This document shows positions 54,852 through 63,910 of a DNA stretch of 64,000 nucleotides, one piece after another (the first letter of the stretch is position 1; each line of letters starts with the position of its first letter). Source of the DNA: Collinsella sp. BA40 (GTDB lineage Bacteria > Actinomycetota > Coriobacteriia > Coriobacteriales > Coriobacteriaceae); NCBI RefSeq assembly GCF_008014645.1, contig NZ_VOWY01000013.1:19459-83458 (forward strand). Direction: 5' to 3'. The notes beneath the pieces were generated by a model that ran no database searches, was not told where the DNA came from, and saw nothing but the letters and a program-made list of their open reading frames with translations. Position numbers and translations under genes: made by a program.

Positions 54852-55775
54852 CTATGAATCAAGCAGCTTTTCCAAGCGAAGCACCCTATGATAGAGCGCC
54901 GACTTGGATAGCGGAGGATCGGCGAGCTCCCCCAGATCGCGCAGCGACAAGTCGGGATGGGCTTCACGAAGCCGACAAAAATCCTCCAAAGCTTGTGGCA
55001 GACCGTCGCGCAAACCCCGCGCTTCAAGCTCGGCGATCAGCTCGAGCTGCCGCTGGGCCGCTCCGGCGCTTCGCGTCTGGTTGGCCAGCTCCGCGTTCAC
55101 CCGTCGGTTCACATCGTTTTTCACGGACTTGACCGCACGGGCTTCGTCTATCTCGGCAACCGAACGGCTAGCGCCCACCGTCTCCAGCAAGCGCTTGATG
55201 TCCTCGGCGCTCTTGATGTAGACGGCGAAGGCCCCACGGCGCGCGTTCACGCGCGCGGGCACGCCCAAGCTGCCGATCAGGTCCGCCAGGGCACGAGCGA
55301 ACTCCTCGCCCTGCACGGCGATCTCGAGATGGAAATCGCCCCGGGGATCGGCTATGAATCCGCCGGCGATCAGCGCGCCGCGAATATAGGCGAGCTTGCA
55401 GCATGGACGCGCCACAACATGATGGGGCACCCCGCGCACCAGGTTGCCTTGGCGGTCGAGAATGCCAAGCAGCACCAAAGCCTTGGCGAGGTCCGGCTGA
55501 TCGGGCAGCGCGATAAGATAGTTGCGCACCTTATGAAGTACGGAACGGCGCACCGTGAACTCGGTCTTGAGCTTCAAGATCTTATGGGTGAGGCCTATCA
55601 TCGTGCGAGCGACGGCGCCCGTCTCGGTGGCGATTTGCAGCCTATACCGGCCCGACCCCGCAAGGGACAGGGTTCCGCAGACACGAGCGAGGGCGGCTAG
55701 CGTAGCGAGGTCGCAGTATTCGCACGCGGGCTCCTGCCGTGACAGCTCGTCGCGAACCTCTGCGCTGAACGACAT
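54852..55775 (-). CDS. whiA: DNA-binding protein WhiA
   Basis: WhiA, a 307-residue regulator with a homing-endonuclease-like (LAGLIDADG) N-terminal part and a C-terminal helix-turn-helix, needed for sporulation in Streptomyces and involved in cell division in other bacteria. Visible: EVRDELSR at the N-terminus, the CCKLAYIRGALIAGGFIADP segment, and the HTH LSLRDLGELADPPLSKSALYHRVLRLEKL. It starts directly after the yvcK stop (TAGATG), with GGAGG upstream inside yvcK. Confidence 0.95.
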   Translation of the reverse strand: MSFSAEVRDELSRQEPACEYCDLATLAALARVCGTLSLAGSGRYRLQIATETGAVARTMIGLTHKILKLKTEFTVRRSVLHKVRNYLIALPDQPDLAKALVLLGILDRQGNLVRGVPHHVVARPCCKLAYIRGALIAGGFIADPRGDFHLEIAVQGEEFARALADLIGSLGVPARVNARRGAFAVYIKSAEDIKRLLETVGASRSVAEIDEARAVKSVKNDVNRRVNAELANQTRSAGAAQRQLELIAELEARGLRDGLPQALEDFCRLREAHPDLSLRDLGELADPPLSKSALYHRVLRLEKLLDS

Positions 55776-56819
55776 CTATGCAAGCACCTCCTCCAGAGCT
55801 CGCGCAAGCAGCTGCACATCGTGGGCGGCCGGCATGGCGGTCCCCGTGAAATCGCGGACGATCACGCGGGGCACCATCCGGCGCAGCCAACGCAGATCGT
55901 CGTCATCGGCCCGAATGGGACCGAACGGAGCATCTTTAGCCCGCTCGATCTGGCGGGCGGTGACGATACCCTCCCCGTTCGGCCCGGGTCCGACGAGGCT
56001 CTTACGGGCCTCCCGCTTCCACGCGCGGGGCTCGTACGGATACACCTGCTCGGCCGTTTCCGCCCGATGGACCAGCACCGCATCGAGCGCGCCCTCGAGC
56101 CCCTCATCCAACAGCACGCGCACATGATCGGCCGCGCTCATCCCGCTCGTCTCGCCGAGCGAATCGATCTTGGGGCAGACGAACACGCGCTTCGCCTTGG
56201 TTCGGACCAGCGCTTCGCGAATATCGTGCACCAAGATGTTGGGCATGATGGACGTGAACAGGGATCCGGGACCCAGTACTACGAGGTCCGCGTCGAGGAT
56301 CGAGCGAACAGCGTCCTCGTTGGCGGTAACCTCGCCTTGATCGAGCCAGACGCGCCGAAACGCACGTGTGCCGTAGCTGATCTGAGCCTGGCCGTGCACC
56401 TCGTCGCCATCGACGGTGGAACCCGAAAGACTTATGAACTCGAGCGTCGAGGGGTGCACGCGGCCGACGCAGCCCAGCAGCTCCTCGCAGGTGCGCGTAG
56501 CCTCGATAAAGGAACCGGACTCCTTGGCCAGCGCGACGAGAATGAGGTTTCCAAGCGCATGGTCGTCGATGGACCGGAAACGATGGGCGAACGCCCGTGC
56601 AAGCGTCGACTCGGGGTCGCGCGCCAGGGCCGACAGGCATTTGCGCACGTCACCCGGCGGAACCACGTGCTCGCGCTCGCGCAAAAAACCCGTGGAACCG
56701 CCATCGTCGGCCATGGCCACCACGGAGTCGATATGGGCGCCCATCAATCGAAGCGCGCGAATAAGCTGCGGCTGCCCGGTGCCGCCACCGATGGAGACCG
56801 CGTTGAACGTTGCTGGCAT
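55776..56819 (-). CDS. yvcK: YvcK/CofD-like gluconeogenesis factor
   Basis: A 347-residue protein of the YvcK family (also called GlmR), which in Bacillus binds UDP-GlcNAc and supports cell-wall precursor synthesis during gluconeogenic growth. The N-terminal nucleotide loop ISIGGGTGQPQLIRAL begins as SIGGGTGQ, and the VAMADDGGSTG motif follows. The order rapZ-yvcK-whiA, with seven-base and zero-base gaps, is the classic conserved block. Confidence 0.94.
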   Translation of the reverse strand: MPATFNAVSIGGGTGQPQLIRALRLMGAHIDSVVAMADDGGSTGFLREREHVVPPGDVRKCLSALARDPESTLARAFAHRFRSIDDHALGNLILVALAKESGSFIEATRTCEELLGCVGRVHPSTLEFISLSGSTVDGDEVHGQAQISYGTRAFRRVWLDQGEVTANEDAVRSILDADLVVLGPGSLFTSIMPNILVHDIREALVRTKAKRVFVCPKIDSLGETSGMSAADHVRVLLDEGLEGALDAVLVHRAETAEQVYPYEPRAWKREARKSLVGPGPNGEGIVTARQIERAKDAPFGPIRADDDDLRWLRRMVPRVIVRDFTGTAMPAAHDVQLLARALEEVLA

Positions 56820-56826
56820 GGATGCA

Positions 56827-57747
56827 CTAGCTCCTGATATTAGCCTTCGCGAGATCGCGATGGGAGATGTTCACGTGATATTGCTGCCGCTCCAGATGGC
56901 GCGCGGTCGCCTCGGCAATCGCAACGCTGCGATGCTGCCCGCCCGTGCAGCCGATAGCGATGGAGAGCTGTGGCTTGCCCTCGGCGACGTATCCCGGCAT
57001 GACGGCGTCGAGGAGCTTGAACCAGGCGTCCAGGAACTCCTGCGTCTTGGGATGCTCGATGACGAAATCAGCCACCTTGGCGTCAAGGCCCGTCAGCGTG
57101 CGCATCTCGGGATCGTAGAAGGGATTGGGCAGGAAGCGAACGTCGATCATGAGGTCGGCCTCAACGGGCATGCCGTGCTTGAAGCCGAAGGAGAAGACGT
57201 GAACGTCCATGAGCTGTTGATCCGCCAGCTCGGAGAACGCGCTGCGCAGGCGCTTGCGAAGCGTCGCCGTGCGCATGCGGCTCGTATCGATGACCATGTC
57301 GGCGCGATCGCGGATGCTCCCCAAAGCGACGCGCTCGCGCTGGATCGCATCGGCCGTGGTGTCCCCGCGCTGCGCCAGCGGGTGACGCCGGCGGTTCTCG
57401 CTATAGCGACGGATGAGCACCTCGTCAGAGGCCTCCAGGAAGAGCACCTTGCAGGTCATCTCGTGCTCGTTGAGCGTCTGGATGGTGTCGAGCAGCTCGT
57501 CGAACAGGCCTTGGGAACGCAAGTCGCTCGTCACGCACAGATGGCGGCCCACACCGGTGTTGATGCCGATGAGCTGCGCAAGCTGCAGTATGAGGCTGGG
57601 TGGCAGGTTGTCGATGCAAAAATACCCCATGTCCTCGAACACGTGCATGGCCTGCGTGCGACCGGAGCCGGACATGCCGGTGATGATGACGATGTCGGGC
57701 ACGCGGTCGGCGAGCTCGGCGGATGTGATGTCGGAGCGTTCCGTCAT
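56827..57747 (-). CDS. rapZ: RNase adapter / nucleotide-binding protein RapZ
   Basis: RapZ (YvcJ in Bacillus), 306 residues. Walker A ITGMSGSGRTQA near residue 22 and the C-terminal GCTGGQHRSVAIAEA segment are the family marks; the latter forms the metabolite- and RNA-binding half in E. coli. AAGGAGG lies five bases before the ATG. In actinobacteria its targets are not known. First of the rapZ-yvcK-whiA unit. Confidence 0.95.
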   Translation of the reverse strand: MTERSDITSAELADRVPDIVIITGMSGSGRTQAMHVFEDMGYFCIDNLPPSLILQLAQLIGINTGVGRHLCVTSDLRSQGLFDELLDTIQTLNEHEMTCKVLFLEASDEVLIRRYSENRRRHPLAQRGDTTADAIQRERVALGSIRDRADMVIDTSRMRTATLRKRLRSAFSELADQQLMDVHVFSFGFKHGMPVEADLMIDVRFLPNPFYDPEMRTLTGLDAKVADFVIEHPKTQEFLDAWFKLLDAVMPGYVAEGKPQLSIAIGCTGGQHRSVAIAEATARHLERQQYHVNISHRDLAKANIRS

Positions 57748-57863
57748 GCGGGCCTCCTTCAGACGAAGCTTTTAGCCTTCAAGTATACCCGCATAGACCC
57801 GGCGATGACCCAACCCTCGCGAGGGAGACACAACCCGAGGCGCCCCGCCCCCGGAAGCTGGGT

Positions 57864-57902
57864 AAAAAAATGGGCGTCCGAACGACTGCCGTTCGGACGC
57901 CC
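57864..57902 (-). terminator. Strong terminator between the nanE remnant and rapZ
   Basis: GGGCGTCCGAACG and its complement CGTTCGGACGCCC form a 13-bp stem, followed by ATTTTTTT on the minus strand. Confidence 0.95.
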
Positions 57903-57934
57903 ACAGGCATCAAAGCGAGTGCACGAGAGGCTCC

Positions 57935-58285
57935 CTAATCGAACGCCGCCTTGAACCAGCTGGTCAGGCTCGTGGGATGCGTGATCGCGGTGCCCACGAC
58001 GACGGCCCAAGCGCCCGCGTCGATAGCGGCGCGGCCCTCGACGGGCGTATGGACGTGGCCCTCGCAGATGATGGGCAGGCCGGGGAACTCGGCGGTCGCC
58101 TGGCGAAGCAGCGGCAGGTCGGGGCCCTCGTCGAGCGTCGTCTCGATCGCGGACTTGTTGTGGGAGAGCGTCGTTGAGACGAGATCGAAGCCGATCTCCA
58201 CGGCGCGACGAATATCCTCGATGGTCATGCAATCCGCCATGATGCTTTTATCTGCGCAATCGATAGATACCAGTCGATAAAGTAC
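57935..58285 (-). pseudogene. C-terminal fragment of N-acetylmannosamine-6-phosphate 2-epimerase (NanE)
   Basis: The frame reads LVSIDCADKSIMADCMTIED, then the FDLVSTTLS, GLPIICEGHVHTP and AWAVVVGTAITHP segments, which are the second half of a NanE barrel. About 115 of the expected 225-230 residues are present. A stop codon lies upstream just before the homology starts, and uvrC begins to end immediately behind it, so the N-terminal half is gone. The piece has its own strong terminator. It splits the otherwise conserved uvrC-rapZ order. Confidence 0.8.
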
Positions 58286-58293
58286 TGGTATCT
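58264..58293. repeat. Perfect 10-bp inverted repeat at the nanE remnant boundary
   Basis: AGATACCAGT and ACTGGTATCT are separated by about nine bases, exactly where homology of the nanE fragment ends. No T-run follows. It may be the scar of the event that removed the front of the gene or a transcription-related hairpin. Confidence 0.5.
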
Positions 58294-58330
58294 ACCAGAT
58301 AACAACGAGTCGGCAGACGGCGCGTCGTCC

Positions 58331-60316
58331 CTATGAACGCAGCGTGTCGTACACCGCCTGCGCGACATCCACGGAGACCCCCTGAACGGAGGCGATATCC
58401 TCCACGCTCGCCTCGCGCAGGCGCTTCATGGATCCGAATCGCTTCATGATGGCGCGCTTGCGCACGGGCCCCACGCCCTCGACCTCATCGAGAATCGAGA
58501 CGGTCATAGCCTTGTCGCGCAATTCGCGATGGAAGGTGATGGCGAAACGATGCGCCTCGTCGCGCACCTGCTTGATGAGGTAGAGCGATGCAGACCCCGT
58601 AGGCAGCACCACGGGCGTCTCATCCCAGGGCACGAACACCTCCTCGTCGGCTTTTGCGAGACCGCAGACGGGGATATCGAGCCCCAGGCCCTCCAGCTGG
58701 GTGAGCGCCGCGGTGAGCTGCGGCTTACCGCCATCGACCACAAGCAGGTCCGGCCGCGAGCCGAAGCGCTCGTCGGCCATACGTTCAGGCGCATAGCGTC
58801 GACCCAGGACCTCCTGCATCGATACGAAATCGTTCGCCTCATCGAGCTCGGCGCGAATCTTGAAGCGACGATACTGGGATTTATCGGGCTTTCCGTTGGT
58901 GAACACGACCATCGACGCCACCGTGAAGCGCCCATGGATGGTGGAGATATCGAAGCACTCGATGCGCAGCGGCGGCGCGGGCAGCGCCAACGCGCTCTCG
59001 AGCTGAAGCAGCGCCTGGTTGGTACGGTCGTCGGCATAGCCCGTGCGTATCATATAGCGCATAAGCGCATGGCGCGCGTTGCGCTCGCATGTCTCAAGCA
59101 GATGGCGCTTCTCACCGCGCTGAGGGCGATGAAGATGGCAGACGCGGCCGCGCTTCTCGCTCAGCCACGCGCCGATGAGGTCCGCATCCTCGAGGTCGCA
59201 TGCAATGTCGACTTCGGATGGGATATCGGAGGTCTCATCGTAATAACGCTTCACGAAACCTGAAACGAGCTCCTCTTGGGAGACGTCCTGGCCCTTATCG
59301 AGGATGAATTCGCACGTCCGCTGGGTCCTGCCCTCGCGCACCACGAACACGCAAGCGCCCGCGATGGTCTCCTCTCGATAGAACCCGATGAGGTCGATGT
59401 CGACCTGCGCGGGAAACACGACCTGCTGGCGGTCGTCAAGACCGTTAAGCACCTCGAGGCGGCGCTTGATGCGTCCGGCGCGCTCGAAATCGAGGCTTTC
59501 CGCAGCCTCGGCCATATCGGCCTTGAGGTCGCCGATCACCTCGCTGCGGCGTCCCGACAAGAAGCGTTCGACGCGCTTGACGTTGCGCGCGTAGTCCTCC
59601 TGGCTGATGGCGCCCGCGCACACGCCGGGACCGCGCCCCACGTGGTAGTCGAAGCAAGGACGGCCCTTTTGCGCGCAGACGAGCGCCAGGAGGTCCGCGT
59701 CGGCGGGATTCTTCTCGAGCAGGCGCTTCACGCGCTTCCATTCGGCGCACGACGCCGTGCAGATGGGCGTGACCTTGCGCAGGATATCGATGGTCTCACG
59801 CGCCGCGCGGCTATCGGTATACGGCCCGAAATAACGCGTATCCGGGCGATGGCGCTCCCGCGTGTATTTGATAGCGGGAAACGCATCGCCTTTCGTGATG
59901 GCAATATAGGGATATGACTTGTCGTCTTTGTAATCGACGTTGAAATACGGGTGGTACTGAGCGATAAGGTTTCGCTCGAGCACCAGCGCCTCGTGCTCGG
60001 TGTCGACCACGATGTAATCGAAGCTCGCCACCAGCTGCATCATGAGCGGGATCTTCTCGCGGTCATCGGACAGCGTGACGTACTGCTTCATGCGGGCGCG
60101 CAGGTTCTTCGCCTTCCCGACGTAGATAACCTCGCCCGCGGCGTCTTTCCACAGGTAGCAGCCTGGATCTGTGGGAACCTGGGCGACCTGCTCGACGAGC
60201 GAGGGCAGGCCGCCCTCCCCCGCCGCCGAAACATGATCGGCGGCGGCGCGCTCGTCGAAGGGCGCAACGGGAAGCGACGTCCCCGGAAGGCCGCCGTGAT
60301 GGAGCGGACCGGGCAT
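58331..60316 (-). CDS. uvrC: UvrABC system protein C
   Basis: UvrC, the nuclease subunit of nucleotide excision repair, about 661 residues. Domains in order: GIY-YIG (CYLWKDAAGEVIYVGKAK, residues 35-110), a Cys-rich segment, UVR domain (DLKADMAEAAESLDFERAGRIK), RNase H-like nuclease (LLVVDGGKPQLTAALTQL) and C-terminal helix-hairpin-helix pairs (VEGVGPVRKRAIMKRFGS). ATGs at 60325 and 60316 lie at the stop of the preceding ligand gene; neither has a good ribosome site, so coupling with that gene is likely. Confidence 0.95.
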   Translation of the reverse strand: MPGPLHHGGLPGTSLPVAPFDERAAADHVSAAGEGGLPSLVEQVAQVPTDPGCYLWKDAAGEVIYVGKAKNLRARMKQYVTLSDDREKIPLMMQLVASFDYIVVDTEHEALVLERNLIAQYHPYFNVDYKDDKSYPYIAITKGDAFPAIKYTRERHRPDTRYFGPYTDSRAARETIDILRKVTPICTASCAEWKRVKRLLEKNPADADLLALVCAQKGRPCFDYHVGRGPGVCAGAISQEDYARNVKRVERFLSGRRSEVIGDLKADMAEAAESLDFERAGRIKRRLEVLNGLDDRQQVVFPAQVDIDLIGFYREETIAGACVFVVREGRTQRTCEFILDKGQDVSQEELVSGFVKRYYDETSDIPSEVDIACDLEDADLIGAWLSEKRGRVCHLHRPQRGEKRHLLETCERNARHALMRYMIRTGYADDRTNQALLQLESALALPAPPLRIECFDISTIHGRFTVASMVVFTNGKPDKSQYRRFKIRAELDEANDFVSMQEVLGRRYAPERMADERFGSRPDLLVVDGGKPQLTAALTQLEGLGLDIPVCGLAKADEEVFVPWDETPVVLPTGSASLYLIKQVRDEAHRFAITFHRELRDKAMTVSILDEVEGVGPVRKRAIMKRFGSMKRLREASVEDIASVQGVSVDVAQAVYDTLRS

Positions 60317-60317
60317 C

Positions 60318-61598
60318 TTAGGCATCGCCCGAGCGAGCGGCCTCGCGCACGTCCCATACGTAGCGGCGGAACTTCTTGATCTGGTTGTAATACACCGCGC
60401 GCGCCAGCACCTTGTGCTTAAGCGTGTCGGAAGCGTTGTGATAGGGATAGCTCGCCTGCCCCGCGTTGTACATGCCGAGCACCTCATCGCGCAACGGTTC
60501 GTCGAGCACCGTTTTACGAATCACCTTGGAGGGCACGCACGTATACAGGAAGCGGTCGTATGCCTCGCGATACGGAATGCGCTCGCCCAGGATATACTCG
60601 TCTACCAGCACCTTGCCGATGTTGACGCCGCCGAGTGCCATGTAATAGGTGTTTCGGCCGGGCCTGGTGTTGACCTCGAAGAACTTATAGCGACCATCGC
60701 GCTCATCGTACTTGATATCGAAGTTGGCAAAACCGCGATAGCCCGTCCGCTTGCAGAAGCGCTTGGCGGCGTCGATGATCTCCTCCGTGCGCTCGGACAA
60801 GATGCACAGCGGGTTGCCGATAAGGTGGGGTGAATGGTCCTGCACCACCACGCGGCCGCCCGAAACGACGCGAACGTCGCCCGTTGCATCGGAGAACGTC
60901 GTGAGCGTGCGGATGGCATCGTCCTCGCCGGGAATGAAATCCTGCACCACGAGCTCGCGGTCATAACCCGCATCGCGCAGCAGGTTGAAAATGCGCACGA
61001 GGTCTTCCGGGGCATGGACCTCGTAGATCTTCTCCTTGCCGGGAAAGGACATGAGGTCGTAGCGCGCGGAATTGGACGGCTTGGCGATAACCGGATAGGT
61101 AAAAGAGGCGGCATCGATGGTGACCGTAGGATCGGCGCAGTTGAACGTCCAGGTACGGGGGTAATCGATTCCAAGTTCCTCGCACAGTTCGTAGAAGCGC
61201 TCCTTCTGCGTGATCTCGTCAAGGAGCTCGAAATCGTTGTAGGGGACCGCGAACCAGCGGGACAGCTCGTCCTTATGGGAGGAGAGCAGGCGCGCGTGCC
61301 AGTCGGCGCTACCGATGACGAGCGCCACCTTCCCCTGCTGCCTGATCTTCTCGCCGATGCGCGCCAGCAGGCCCACGATGGCCTCGTCGTCCTGGCCCAT
61401 CTCGGGGCAGATGCGGTAATCGACGAAACGGCTGGACGAGGTGACCTGCACATCCACCGCCGAAAGGACGACGGTCTTGATGGCATAGGCCTCGTAGAAG
61501 CAGCGCGCCAGCGAATAGGCGAAGATCTCGCCTCCCAGGACAACGGGGACGAAGCGCGCGGAGACCTCCTCGCGCCTCAGAAGGGGTACGGATGCCAT
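60318..61598 (-). CDS. ATP-grasp ligase, D-aspartate-ligase-like
   Basis: A 426-residue ATP-grasp enzyme. The ATP-binding core is seen in YPVIAKPSNSARYD, ELVVQDFIPGEDD and the metal-binding FFEVNTRPGRNTYYM. The overall plan matches carboxylate-amine ligases such as the D-aspartate ligase that adds D-Asp to the peptidoglycan stem peptide of enterococci. With a FemAB-like transferase gene immediately upstream (two bases apart), a role in making a cross-bridge is likely but substrate is not defined. AAGGAGGAC precedes the ATG. Confidence 0.75.
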   Translation of the reverse strand: MASVPLLRREEVSARFVPVVLGGEIFAYSLARCFYEAYAIKTVVLSAVDVQVTSSSRFVDYRICPEMGQDDEAIVGLLARIGEKIRQQGKVALVIGSADWHARLLSSHKDELSRWFAVPYNDFELLDEITQKERFYELCEELGIDYPRTWTFNCADPTVTIDAASFTYPVIAKPSNSARYDLMSFPGKEKIYEVHAPEDLVRIFNLLRDAGYDRELVVQDFIPGEDDAIRTLTTFSDATGDVRVVSGGRVVVQDHSPHLIGNPLCILSERTEEIIDAAKRFCKRTGYRGFANFDIKYDERDGRYKFFEVNTRPGRNTYYMALGGVNIGKVLVDEYILGERIPYREAYDRFLYTCVPSKVIRKTVLDEPLRDEVLGMYNAGQASYPYHNASDTLKHKVLARAVYYNQIKKFRRYVWDVREAARSGDA

Positions 61599-61600
61599 GG

Positions 61601-62620
61601 CTAGTCCTCCTTGTTCTTCATGGCACGCAGGGCGCCGCGGACGTCTTTCACCTTATGCAGCGCGCTATAGAAGCCTCGCTTGAAGGGCACGTCGCGATCG
61701 GGCGCGATGCAGCGCTCGCCATCCTTGGCGAACTTGGTCTTAAAGGTATTGAGGCTCTTCGTAGCCGGCTGGAAATCGCTGCCGATGCCCATCTGGTCGT
61801 ACTCGGTGCAGCCCATTCGCGAGAGCTCGCAGCATTCGAAGTAGATGAGGCGGTCGGTTGCCAGCGCGCGGGCGGAGCCGGATCGGGAGGCGCCGTAGTA
61901 ACGAGTGGCGCGCTCACCCGAGATGGTCGCCAAGGTCCAGGTGATCACCTGGCCATCGAGCCTGCCGGCGAACAGGCGGCAGTGCTCGGGGCCCAAGATG
62001 CGCAGCATGTTGCGGTACTCCTCGCAGGGCGCAGGAGTGAAGCCGTCGCGCGCCGCCGTCTCGATCATGACCTCGTAGTACTCGTCGAACGACGACGTGG
62101 CGAGCTCGGTCTCGTCGGCGAAGCTCACCTGGCACTCGCGCAGGGCCTTGCGCACATCGCGCCGGCCGCGCGGCTTCATGCGGGCGAGGATCTCATCATC
62201 GCCGCCCGTCAGATCGATGACCACGGTCATATCGTAGGGCAGCGTGGAAAGGCAAGGACGGGTGACGGGGAGCTCGTGCTTCACCGCGAGGCGCGCGAAC
62301 ACCTGGCGCTTATCTTCAGCGCGGACGAACGACGCGAGCGCCTCCATAGCGGCGTGCTCCTCTGCGGCAGAGGGCTCATGGCCCCACACGGGGGCATGAT
62401 GCGCGCGCAGATACCGGTACCCATGCGTCTCGTACTGCACGAACGACGCCGCGGCAACGAGAGCGCCTTGATCTTCGAACGACACGAAGCCCCAGGGGGA
62501 GCGGCCCGGGATGGTGGACTCGAACTCCTGCCATACCGGCAGCTGTTCCACGGGAGCATTGACACCGAGCGCCGTAAGAGCGGCCTCGTACTCCTCGCGT
62601 GCGAGCTTTTTAACCTGCAT
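61601..62620 (-). CDS. FemAB-like peptidoglycan bridge aminoacyltransferase
   Basis: A 339-residue protein of two GNAT-fold halves, as in Fem and MurM proteins that use aminoacyl-tRNA to build cross-bridge peptides on lipid II. Marks: LPVWQEFESTIPGRSPWGFV at the N-terminus, MKPRGRRDVRKALRECQVSF (typical K.R.....A motif), and YDQMGIGSDFQPATKSLNTFKTKFA, the family C-terminal pattern. The long helical arm of FemA itself is absent. The neighbours suggest cell-envelope work; the amino acid transferred cannot be told. Confidence 0.8.
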   Translation of the reverse strand: MQVKKLAREEYEAALTALGVNAPVEQLPVWQEFESTIPGRSPWGFVSFEDQGALVAAASFVQYETHGYRYLRAHHAPVWGHEPSAAEEHAAMEALASFVRAEDKRQVFARLAVKHELPVTRPCLSTLPYDMTVVIDLTGGDDEILARMKPRGRRDVRKALRECQVSFADETELATSSFDEYYEVMIETAARDGFTPAPCEEYRNMLRILGPEHCRLFAGRLDGQVITWTLATISGERATRYYGASRSGSARALATDRLIYFECCELSRMGCTEYDQMGIGSDFQPATKSLNTFKTKFAKDGERCIAPDRDVPFKRGFYSALHKVKDVRGALRAMKNKED

Positions 62621-62707
62621 GCTATCCCCGTTTCACCCTATCTACTCTTGTTGGACTCCTCATCATAAGCCCCTCGCAGATACGGCGCGGACCGCAGACC
62701 GCAGACT

Positions 62708-63910
62708 CTATGAAGAGACCACGCTCCGCACGACCTCGCAGACGCGATGGGCACCCGCAACGTCGATATCCGTTGGCAGCGTGGCCACGCACGCCACGAA
62801 GCGGTCGTTCGCAACAAGTCCCGAACGATCTTCGGGCACGCGGTAGGCGGCTTTATCCAGCACGCCAGGGCACAGCTCGGGGCGGTACCACGCCGAGGTG
62901 TAGTATCCCGCACGGCACACTTCGGAAACCATGCGATCCGCCGTAGCGGTATCGGCGGCAAGCACGGGAAACTTCAGCAGGGGCTGGGTATCTCCGGAGA
63001 TAGCGGCCTGCGGGATCTCGATGCCGGGAACGCCGCCCAGCTCGCTTCGATAAACGGATGCGACGGCGGCGCGCGCGTCCTCGACGCGGCCGAGGCCCTC
63101 GAGCGCCACCAATGCCTTCTCGCATACGAAGCGCGAGGGCCGCATGGGATCGTACGGGAGCTGTCCGCGACGCTCGTCATCGGAAACCGCCGGCTCGAAC
63201 AGTCCGAGGGCGGGAAGCACGCGGCGCAGGCCGCGCACCAGCGGGCGCGGCAGATGCCCGAAGACACGGAGCTGGAAGCGGTTGACGCGCGCGACGAAGG
63301 CGATGCGGGCGGGCGGCGCGGGCAGCGCGGCGAGACGTGCGGAAAGCTCGTCCACCACCTCGGTGAACGGGGAACGGGGGTTCACCCACACCGCGCCGCC
63401 GAACAGCGTATCGAGCACCTTTTCGATACCGAACGAGTGAATCGATATATCGGCGAGCGGGTAGCCCTCCTCGTCCACGGCCATGCGACCGACGCAATGC
63501 GCGCAGTCCTCGATCACCACCGCGCCCGCGGCGTGCGCACGCTCGACCAGCCGCCGCGAAGCCGCGTCGTCGATGATGCCGTACGTATGCTGGAGCATGA
63601 CGGCACGGCAATCATCCGGCAACGCAAGGCGATCAGGGTCGATGGACGCGGTGTCAGCCGAGATGTCGGCATAGAGCGGCGTCAGCCCCGCAGCAAGGAT
63701 GGGGTCGACGGCGGTGCAGCAGGTGAGCAGCTGCGTGACGACCACGCCATCGCCCATGCGCGAGCGAATCGCATCGAAGGCAACGCGCATGCCGTAGCGG
63801 GCTTTGAACACGCAATGCCAATCCATCTCGACGGTACCCGTCCGACGAGCCAGGAGCGCCGCGATGCGCTGTTCGAGGGTCTTCCCCGCCGTCTGTTCGA
63901 GCGAAGCCAT
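62708..63910 (-). CDS. DegT/DnrJ/EryC1/StrS-type PLP-dependent aminotransferase-like protein
   Basis: A 400-residue protein with the fold and order of sugar aminotransferases: VVVTQLLTCCTAVDPILAAG (cofactor phosphate region), VIEDCAHCVG (Asp that contacts the pyridine ring) and SFGIEKVLDTLFGGAV with the Schiff-base Lys. These enzymes usually make amino sugars for surface polysaccharides. Some loops are shorter than in well-studied members and the QHTYG segment is intact. AAAGGA is about nine bases upstream of the ATG. It begins the three-gene run with the FemAB-like and ATP-grasp genes on the same strand. Confidence 0.8.
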   Translation of the reverse strand: MASLEQTAGKTLEQRIAALLARRTGTVEMDWHCVFKARYGMRVAFDAIRSRMGDGVVVTQLLTCCTAVDPILAAGLTPLYADISADTASIDPDRLALPDDCRAVMLQHTYGIIDDAASRRLVERAHAAGAVVIEDCAHCVGRMAVDEEGYPLADISIHSFGIEKVLDTLFGGAVWVNPRSPFTEVVDELSARLAALPAPPARIAFVARVNRFQLRVFGHLPRPLVRGLRRVLPALGLFEPAVSDDERRGQLPYDPMRPSRFVCEKALVALEGLGRVEDARAAVASVYRSELGGVPGIEIPQAAISGDTQPLLKFPVLAADTATADRMVSEVCRAGYYTSAWYRPELCPGVLDKAAYRVPEDRSGLVANDRFVACVATLPTDIDVAGAHRVCEVVRSVVSS

